Assembly (NCBI GenBank): GCA_030550225.1
Contig: JAUQPV010000213.1
Coordinates: forward strand, 1 to 5,133
Direction: 5' to 3'
Length of the DNA stretch: 5,133 bases
DNA from: Acidobacteriota bacterium
GTDB lineage: Bacteria > Acidobacteriota > HRBIN11
The notes below the pieces were generated by a model. The model saw only the letters and a program-made list of their open reading frames with translations. It was not told the origin of the DNA and did no database searches. Below, piece by piece: positions 1 to 4,347 of the stretch. A program made the position numbers and the translations under genes. Each line of letters opens with the position of its first letter. The first letter of the stretch is position 1.

Positions 1-430
1 GCTCGGCCGCCCGGGCAACCTTCTCGCCTACGACGGCACCCATACTGCCGCCGATGAAGTCAAACTCCATCACGCCGATGATGACGGGAAACCCGCCGAG
101 CGTCCCCTCGGCCACGCAGATAGCGTCTTCGGTACTGACCGTGTCCCACGCCTGCTTCAAGCGTTCCGTGTAGCGCCGGCGGTCCCGAAATTGCAGGGGG
201 TCGGCCGTCTTCAGCTCAGTGAACAGCGACTGATAGACCCCATCGTCGAACAGCAGGACCATTCGGTCGTGGGCCCGCAAGCGAAAATGGTAATTGCACT
301 TGGGGCACACATGGAGGTTCCGTTCGACCTCCCGCCGCCAGACGATCTGCTGGCATTGGGGACACTTCACCCACAGGCCCTCGGGGATCGAAGGCCCCGT
401 GGGAGCTTCATTCCTCTGAAACAGCGCCAT
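1..430 (-). CDS. accD: Acetyl-CoA carboxylase carboxyltransferase subunit beta (AccD), N-terminal part, 3' end outside window
   Basis: AccD pairs with AccA to form the carboxyltransferase that moves the carboxyl group from carboxybiotin on AccB to acetyl-CoA. The product is malonyl-CoA, the first committed step of fatty-acid synthesis in the cytoplasm. The reading frame gives 143 residues from the ATG at 430 to the window edge, about half of the usual 280-300. The start MALFQRNEAPTG is followed by IPEGLWVKCPQC, a typical AccD opening. The zinc ribbon is complete: C23, C26, C42 and C45 (CX2C-X15-CX2C). Further family blocks follow: a conserved FRD-x-RRYTERL segment near residue 82, and the crotonase-fold stretch FIGGSMGAVVGEKVARA at the edge. 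The start is supported by an AGGAGAGG Shine-Dalgarno at 439-446, whose AGAGG part lies 8 bases from the ATG. The frame is intact as far as seen. Identity is near certain. It is transcribed in the same direction as the upstream kinase gene but probably has its own promoter. Confidence 0.96.
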   Translation of the reverse strand, partial: MALFQRNEAPTGPSIPEGLWVKCPQCQQIVWRREVERNLHVCPKCNYHFRLRAHDRMVLLFDDGVYQSLFTELKTADPLQFRDRRRYTERLKQAWDTVSTEDAICVAEGTLGGFPVIIGVMEFDFIGGSMGAVVGEKVARAAE

Positions 431-438
431 GCCACACG

Positions 439-446
439 CCTCTCCT
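439..446 (-). promoter_or_regulatory. Shine-Dalgarno of accD
   Basis: Read on the minus strand this is AGGAGAGG, with 8 bases between its AGAGG part and the accD ATG at 430. It fixes the accD start. The first AGG (446-444) is also the 3' end of the stem at 444-469, so ribosome access could depend partly on that hairpin. The AGAGG part stays unpaired. Confidence 0.8.
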
Positions 447-469
447 GAGACACACCATAAGGTCTCAGG
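444..469 (-). promoter_or_regulatory. Hairpin adjoining the accD ribosome binding site
   Basis: A perfect 8-bp inverted repeat is visible: CCTGAGAC (444-451) and GTCTCAGG (462-469) around a 10-base loop. In the minus-strand transcript the 3' arm ends inside the Shine-Dalgarno sequence (439-446). No T-run follows, so it is not an intrinsic terminator. Translational control is an inference. The pairing could also be a by-product of the heptamer repeats that start at 461. Confidence 0.45.
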
Positions 470-488
470 TCCCAGGTGCCGGGTCCTC
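461..488. repeat. Four head-to-tail degenerate heptamers GGTNCNN
   Basis: Read in register on the plus strand, four consecutive 7-mers all begin GGT: GGTCTCA (461), GGTCCCA (468), GGTGCCG (475) and GGTCCTC (482). On the minus strand they read as units ending in ACC. They lie in the predicted accD leader. They resemble the short heptameric intergenic repeats seen in many bacteria, but I cannot say how often this unit recurs in the genome. Confidence 0.55.
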
Positions 489-501
489 GCAGAGAGGACC
501 C
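481..501. other. 8-bp GC-rich hairpin in the accD leader
   Basis: GGGTCCTC (481-488) and GAGGACCC (494-501) form a perfect 8-bp stem around a 5-base loop. On the minus strand the stem is followed by GGCACC rather than a T-run, so it does not look like a Rho-independent terminator. It lies 50-70 bases upstream of the accD start and would be a stable element of the leader RNA. Confidence 0.5.
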
Positions 502-543
502 ACGAGCCCACCTCGAACTTGGGACTCTGTGTTTCTGGACGAG

Positions 544-584
544 GGTAACCGGTGACCTGGACCGGTCTATGGTCCGTAGTCCCC
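544..584. repeat. Second block of degenerate heptamers (GGTNNCN)
   Basis: Near-periodic units run GGTAACC (544), GGTGACC (551), a six-base TGGACC (558), GGTCTAT (564), GGTCCGT (571) and AGTCCCC (578). The unit resembles that at 461-488. Together they suggest that much of the spacer 461-584 is a decayed 7-bp tandem array, with the middle part (about 489-543) too diverged to call. Confidence 0.4.
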
Positions 585-613
585 TTTGCCTGGGACCCGC
601 AGAGAATCCTCCT

Positions 614-641
614 ATTCTAAGAAAGGCCAGTCCCTTGTCCA
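614..641 (-). promoter_or_regulatory. Candidate sigma70-type promoter for accD
   Basis: On the minus strand TGGACA (641-636, one mismatch to TTGACA) and TAGAAT (619-614, one mismatch to TATAAT) are separated by 16 bases. Transcription would begin near 606, leaving a leader of roughly 175 bases before accD. The -10 element overlaps a small dyad, AGAAT (603-607) and ATTCT (614-618), which might act as an operator. This is the best promoter match I found in the window, but it is judged by eye only. Confidence 0.5.
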
Positions 642-687
642 GAACACGACGGGGGCCGAAGAGCGAGGACAGTTCGGAAATCGGCAC

Positions 688-3498
688 CTACGGCTGGAAG
701 ATGACTGGGACCGTGTGCCAGGTCTTGACGGGAACGCCCTGATGACGGGCCGGCCGGAACGTATACTTGCGGACGGCCTCCAAGGCCGCGTCTCGCAGGA
801 TCGCGTATTTATAACGCAAGACCTGAACCTCGGCCACGCTTCCCCGTTCGTCCACGAGGACTCGGAAGATGACCGTATCCGAAAGACGCTGAGCCCGGGC
901 CAGGGCCGGGAAGTCCGGCTGTACCTTTTTCAAGAGGACTGGCGGCTCGTCAGGCGTTTCAACCAGGTCGCCCGGTCGGACGCGAGGTGTCTCGACCGGT
1001 GGGGTTGGCGGAGCCGGTGCTTTCGTCCCGGCCGGCACCTCGGGGGCCGGGGTCTCCGGGGTCGGTGCCTTGGCCGCCCCAGTCGCCGGAGTCGGTTCCC
1101 TCGAGGTTTTCTCGACCGGTCGATCCGTTTCCCGAGTCGGTGCCTTAACGGATGGGGTCGGGGCCGGCACTTCTGGAGCCTTCACCGGTGAAGTCGGCGC
1201 TTCCGGGGCCTTCGCCGGTGGACTTGGCGGGGACGGCGCCGGCACTTTCGCTTCCGCAGTGACCGTCGGCGCCGGAGTCTCGGGGACAGGCGTCGTCGAG
1301 GGCGCTGGCGCTTCCGGACTCCCGGCCGGCGCTGGCTCCGGCGTCGGCGGCGTCTCTGGGCGCGTCGGCTCGGACGGCGCCGGCGGGGGTGACACCGGGA
1401 CGACCGGTGTCGCCGGCCGACTTCGAACGGAAGTCTGCCGGAGGATGATCCCCGTGATGGCGCCAGCGATGACGACAAAAAGGCCCACAAACAGAAATAC
1501 CAACAGTGCCGTCGGCCGACGCCGCTTCGGGGTCCCCATCGGATAGGCGATCTCTTCAAAGCTTCGGGCACCGACTCCGGTCGGCGGGGCGGCCTCTGCC
1601 AAGACCGGCAAGGATGGGGGGACCGGGGTCTCCACGAGAACGGTCGGCGCCGCCTCGGACGGGGCCTCAACGGCCGCTGGCGGAGTCCGCAGTTCGATGC
1701 GGGGGAGGTGCCGGAGCTTCTCCCGAATCTCGTCGACGGGACCCGCTTCCTCAGGAAAGAGCTCCCGGATGAAACGGGCGACGTACAGAGTCGAATTGGG
1801 GATGCCCCGCTGGACCAGGAAGTCCTCCAGGTCTCGCTGAAGCTCCCGGGCCGTCTCGTAACGGCGGGCCGGGTCCGGCTGAAGGGTCTTCTCCAGGATC
1901 TGGGCCAGCGTCTCGGGGACGTCGGGCCGGAACGTCCGGACCGGCGGGACCCGGCCCTGACGGACCTTCTCCAAGACCGCGAGCTCCGTGTCGCCATTCT
2001 CATAGAAGGGATTCCGGCCCGCTAACATCTCGTAAAGGACGACGCCCAGAGAGTAAATGTCCGAACGGGCGTCGACGGGCTGGAGACTCGCCTGCTCAGG
2101 GGCCATGTAGAGGACTTTTCCCTTGAGGGCACCGCTGAGCGTGATGTGCATCTTCACGGCGGCCTTGGCGACACCAAAGTCGGTCAGCTTGATGTCGCCG
2201 TCATAGCTGATGAGGACGTTCGGCGGGGACACGTCCCGGTGGACGATGTGGAGGGGATGCCCCTGGTCGTCCCGGGCGCGGTGGGCGTAATCCAGGGCGG
2301 CGCACAGGTGGATCGCCACGATCACGGCGATCTCGACGGGGACCGGGCGTTGGGTCTCTTGGGCTCGGCGGAGGACGGCCCGGAGGTCCTTGCCGGGGAC
2401 GTACTCCATGGCGATGTAGTAGTCGCCGTCGATGCGGCCCATGTCGAAGATCTGGACGATGTTCGGGTGGGTCAGTCGGGCCGCCACCTTCGCTTCATCG
2501 ATAAACATTGTGATGAATTCTTTGTTATCGGATAAGTGGGGCAAGATCCGCTTGATGGCCAGCGTCTTCTCAAAACCCTCGACGCCCCGCTTCTTGGCGA
2601 CAAAGAGCTCCGCCATCCCGCCCGTGGCGACCCGCTTGAGGAGGACATACGGCCCAAAGGGCGTCCCCTCGACCTCCCGGGCCAGACCCGACGCCGGCTT
2701 TTCCACCAGCACGGTCGGGGCCTCCGGCGGCGACGGAGACGCTCCCACTTCACCCATGGTCTCCTGAAGGACCTGCAGGACCTCCTGCTCGATTTGGCGT
2801 TCGTCCACCTCTTCCGCCGCAGGCGTGGCGGCCTCCGGAACGCCCGGAGCGCCTTCCAAGAGCAGGGTCTCCTCGGCCGCCAGGTCCGTGATGACTTCCT
2901 CGACCTCCGAGATGACGTCCTGGAAGACCTCTTGGGGAGCGACCGGGACCGTCGGCAAGGGCTCCGCCGAGGCGGCCTCCGAGGTGGGCCAACGGGCTGT
3001 CTCCGAGGTCGGTGCCTCCGACGGCGCCTCCCACTGCACCAAGAGGGTCCGGATCTCTTTCTCCAGCTCCGGGTCCAGGCCGACCTCTTCCGTCGGCCGG
3101 GCGACGGCGACCGTCGGTAGGGCAGCCCCAGACAACCACTCCTGAACTTTCTGGTGGAGGACGTCCTCGGCTATCGGCCACTCGATCAGGTCGGTCGCCC
3201 CGAAGCGGCGCAGGATGACATTTCGAACCTGGGCACCCCGATACACGTCGGAAAAGATGACGACCGGCGTCGTTTGGAAACCCGGCAGTTGCCGAATCTG
3301 CTGGCAGGCTTCCGGGGCGTTCATCCGGGGGAGGGGCGCATACAGGAGGATCAGGTCCGGCCGGGCCTGCCGGGCCTGCTCGACGGCCGATGAGCCGTCG
3401 GCGGCTTCCAAGACCTGGAGACCCCAGCGCTCCAGGTGTTCACGGATACGCTGGCGGATGCGGGGGTCATAATGAGCGACCAGGACTTTGGGTGGCAT
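688..3498 (-). CDS. Membrane-spanning Ser/Thr protein kinase with degenerate receiver domain and periplasmic TonB C-terminal domain
   Basis: The 936-residue protein is a Hanks-type kinase that phosphorylates Ser/Thr in the cytoplasm and is joined through one membrane helix to a TonB-type domain. Domains in order: receiver-like fold (about 4-122); acidic/Pro linker (123-280); kinase (283-561); linker (562-658); KRRR then transmembrane helix (about 664-686), giving a cytoplasmic N-terminus; Pro/Ala/Thr/Lys-rich stretch (693-850); TonB C-terminal domain (851-936) with the LVDERGSVAEVQVL and ALEAVRKYTFRPA blocks. The kinase looks active: G293-G294 loop, K316, E335, H420-R421-D422, N427, D440-F441-G442, A466-P467-E468 and D480. 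The receiver is not phosphorylatable: the acidic pair is H9-Y10, the phosphoacceptor is Y53 and the conserved Lys is W107. The start at 3498 is supported by a weak GGGGG seven bases upstream (3506-3510) and by the receiver beginning at once. Substrate and stimulus are unknown. The frame has no break. Confidence 0.93.
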   Translation of the reverse strand: MPPKVLVAHYDPRIRQRIREHLERWGLQVLEAADGSSAVEQARQARPDLILLYAPLPRMNAPEACQQIRQLPGFQTTPVVIFSDVYRGAQVRNVILRRFGATDLIEWPIAEDVLHQKVQEWLSGAALPTVAVARPTEEVGLDPELEKEIRTLLVQWEAPSEAPTSETARWPTSEAASAEPLPTVPVAPQEVFQDVISEVEEVITDLAAEETLLLEGAPGVPEAATPAAEEVDERQIEQEVLQVLQETMGEVGASPSPPEAPTVLVEKPASGLAREVEGTPFGPYVLLKRVATGGMAELFVAKKRGVEGFEKTLAIKRILPHLSDNKEFITMFIDEAKVAARLTHPNIVQIFDMGRIDGDYYIAMEYVPGKDLRAVLRRAQETQRPVPVEIAVIVAIHLCAALDYAHRARDDQGHPLHIVHRDVSPPNVLISYDGDIKLTDFGVAKAAVKMHITLSGALKGKVLYMAPEQASLQPVDARSDIYSLGVVLYEMLAGRNPFYENGDTELAVLEKVRQGRVPPVRTFRPDVPETLAQILEKTLQPDPARRYETARELQRDLEDFLVQRGIPNSTLYVARFIRELFPEEAGPVDEIREKLRHLPRIELRTPPAAVEAPSEAAPTVLVETPVPPSLPVLAEAAPPTGVGARSFEEIAYPMGTPKRRRPTALLVFLFVGLFVVIAGAITGIILRQTSVRSRPATPVVPVSPPPAPSEPTRPETPPTPEPAPAGSPEAPAPSTTPVPETPAPTVTAEAKVPAPSPPSPPAKAPEAPTSPVKAPEVPAPTPSVKAPTRETDRPVEKTSREPTPATGAAKAPTPETPAPEVPAGTKAPAPPTPPVETPRVRPGDLVETPDEPPVLLKKVQPDFPALARAQRLSDTVIFRVLVDERGSVAEVQVLRYKYAILRDAALEAVRKYTFRPARHQGVPVKTWHTVPVIFQP

Positions 3499-3540
3499 GC
3501 CAGCGCCCCCGATACGTTTCAGCGAGCCGGTGACGTCCTA

Positions 3541-3569
3541 ATGGTAGCACGCAGTCGATCCAAAGTCTA
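3541..3569 (-). promoter_or_regulatory. Weak candidate promoter for the kinase gene
   Basis: On the minus strand TAGACT (3569-3564) and TACCAT (3546-3541) lie 17 bases apart, each matching four of six consensus positions. Transcription would start about 35 bases before the ATG at 3498. It is the best candidate on this strand of the 138-base divergent spacer (3499-3636), but such matches arise easily by chance. Confidence 0.25.
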
Positions 3570-3577
3570 ACGTATCT

Positions 3578-3605
3578 TGCATCCCCCAGCTTGCATCCTG
3601 CATCA
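3578..3605. repeat. TGCATCC heptamer repeats in the divergent spacer
   Basis: TGCATCC occurs at 3578-3584 and 3592-3598, followed directly by TGCATCA at 3599-3605. The intervals are 14 and 7 bases, so the copies sit in 7-base register with one diverged unit (3585-3591). The first two copies share the longer 9-mer CTTGCATCC. They lie between the divergent kinase and ABC ATPase starts, so they could be a regulator's site or a short intergenic repeat. A very weak plus-strand promoter (TTGCAT at 3577, CATCAT at 3601) overlaps them. Confidence 0.55.
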
Positions 3606-3636
3606 TTAGCGGGCCTCGCCCCGTCAGGCGTGTCGG

Positions 3637-4347
3637 ATGCGTTGGATTCGTGTCGTTCAGCTCTGGAAGTCGTATCAGCACCGGACGGGCCTCATCGAGG
3701 TCCTTCGGGGCGTGGACTGGGAGGTCCCGACGCCGGGCATGGCCGTCGCCGTCATGGGCCCCTCGGGGGCCGGGAAGACGACGTTCTTGCACCTCCTGGC
3801 CGGTCTGGAGTCGCCCGACGCCGGCGAGGTCTGGATCGACGGCCGACCCGTCCACGCCATGACACCGGCGGAGCTCCTTCGATTCCGCAACGAGCGGCTG
3901 GGTTTCGTCTATCAGTATCACTTCCTGATCGAAGAACTGACGGCCCTAGAGAACGTCGTCCTCCGGTGTCGGATCGCCGGCCTCTCGGCGTCGGAAGCTT
4001 ACGGACGGGCCGAACGGTGGTTGACCGCCGTCGGCCTGGCCGACCGCCGGCACCACTATCCGGCCGAGCTGTCCGGTGGGGAGGCCCAGCGGGTCGCCAT
4101 CGCCCGGGCCCTCGTCATGGAGCCGGCGTTGATCTTGGCTGACGAGCCGACGGGGAACCTGGATGAGAGGACGGCCGACGAGGTCTTCGACCTGATGCTT
4201 CGATTGGTCCGGCAGCATCGGGCGACCCTCGTCGTGGCGACACACAACCGACACTTGGCTCGCCAGTGTGACGCCGTGTACCGGATTCACCTCGGCCAAA
4301 TTCATGCCGTACCGGTCTCAGAAGTCATGGACGAGATCGACTCATGA
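3637..4347 (+). CDS. lolD: LolD-type ABC transporter ATPase (lipoprotein-release / MacB-like family)
   Basis: This cytoplasmic ATPase of 236 residues, the normal LolD length, would power a LolCDE-type complex that extracts lipoproteins from the inner membrane, or a related MacB-like system. All nucleotide-binding motifs are present: Walker A GPSGAGKTT (41-49), Q-loop Q93, signature LSGGE (145-149), Walker B ending in D169-E170, the ADEPTGNLDE block and switch His H203. The segment around the Q-loop, LGFVYQYHFLIEELTALENV (88-107), is close to the LolD form and unlike FtsE, which usually has a FQDHHLL-type segment. The ATG at 3637 follows a weak CAGG (3625-3628, 8 bases away). It is the first gene of a plus-strand operon and overlaps the next gene by ATGA. 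No permease gene lies beside it here, so its membrane partner is unknown. The ATPase family is certain; the LolD role is probable rather than proven. Confidence 0.92.
   Translation: MRWIRVVQLWKSYQHRTGLIEVLRGVDWEVPTPGMAVAVMGPSGAGKTTFLHLLAGLESPDAGEVWIDGRPVHAMTPAELLRFRNERLGFVYQYHFLIEELTALENVVLRCRIAGLSASEAYGRAERWLTAVGLADRRHHYPAELSGGEAQRVAIARALVMEPALILADEPTGNLDERTADEVFDLMLRLVRQHRATLVVATHNRHLARQCDAVYRIHLGQIHAVPVSEVMDEIDS

Larger units (their letters stand above)
468..597. repeat. Long-range 9-bp inverted repeat GGTCCCAGG / CCTGGGACC
   Basis: GGTCCCAGG at 468-476 is the exact reverse complement of CCTGGGACC at 589-597. In the accD leader RNA these arms could pair across about 112 bases and close the whole leader. 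The arm at 468-476 shares bases 468-469 with the hairpin at 444-469, so the two pairings would compete slightly. A separate direct repeat, CGCAGAGA at 488-495 and 598-605, shows that parts of this spacer are duplicated. Confidence 0.4.

Noticed and set aside
481..501. Rho-independent terminator for the kinase gene
   Set aside because: The stem is strong, but no T-run follows on either strand, and it lies about 190 bases past the stop codon, beyond the promoter candidate. I see no intrinsic terminator after the kinase gene.
503..530. tRNA-like T-arm (GTTCGA on the minus strand)
   Set aside because: The flanking bases pair only over four positions and no acceptor, D or anticodon stems can be built around it.
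367..687. Minus-strand frame of 106 residues starting just after the kinase stop
   Set aside because: It runs through the promoter candidate and heptamer repeats and then into accD in another frame. It has no domain-like pattern, and accD is certain.
476..1191. Plus-strand frames of 88 and 201 residues across the accD leader and kinase 3' end
   Set aside because: They are antisense to the TonB domain and Pro-rich segment and consist of repeat and Arg-rich low-complexity sequence without a convincing ribosome site.
949..1422. CRISPR or tandem DNA repeat suggested by recurring GCCGG/GTCGG words
   Set aside because: Repeats are irregular, without constant spacing, and are explained by codons for Pro, Ala and Thr in the linker of the kinase-TonB protein.
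1070..1546. Plus-strand open frame of 158 residues rich in Gly, Ala and Val
   Set aside because: It is the antisense shadow of the Pro/Ala/Thr-rich segment of the kinase-TonB gene. Its low-complexity composition follows from that, and the opposite strand has clear domains.
1182..2003. Minus-strand open frame of 273 residues, very Arg- and Ser-rich
   Set aside because: It is an out-of-frame reading of the kinase gene. The Arg richness is the usual artefact of a shifted high-GC frame, with no recognisable motif.
3637..4347. FtsE (partner of FtsX and EnvC)
   Set aside because: The following M23 peptidase made this tempting. However, the Q-loop region (LGFVYQYHFL...TALENV) and the length match LolD better, and no FtsX-like gene is present between the two.
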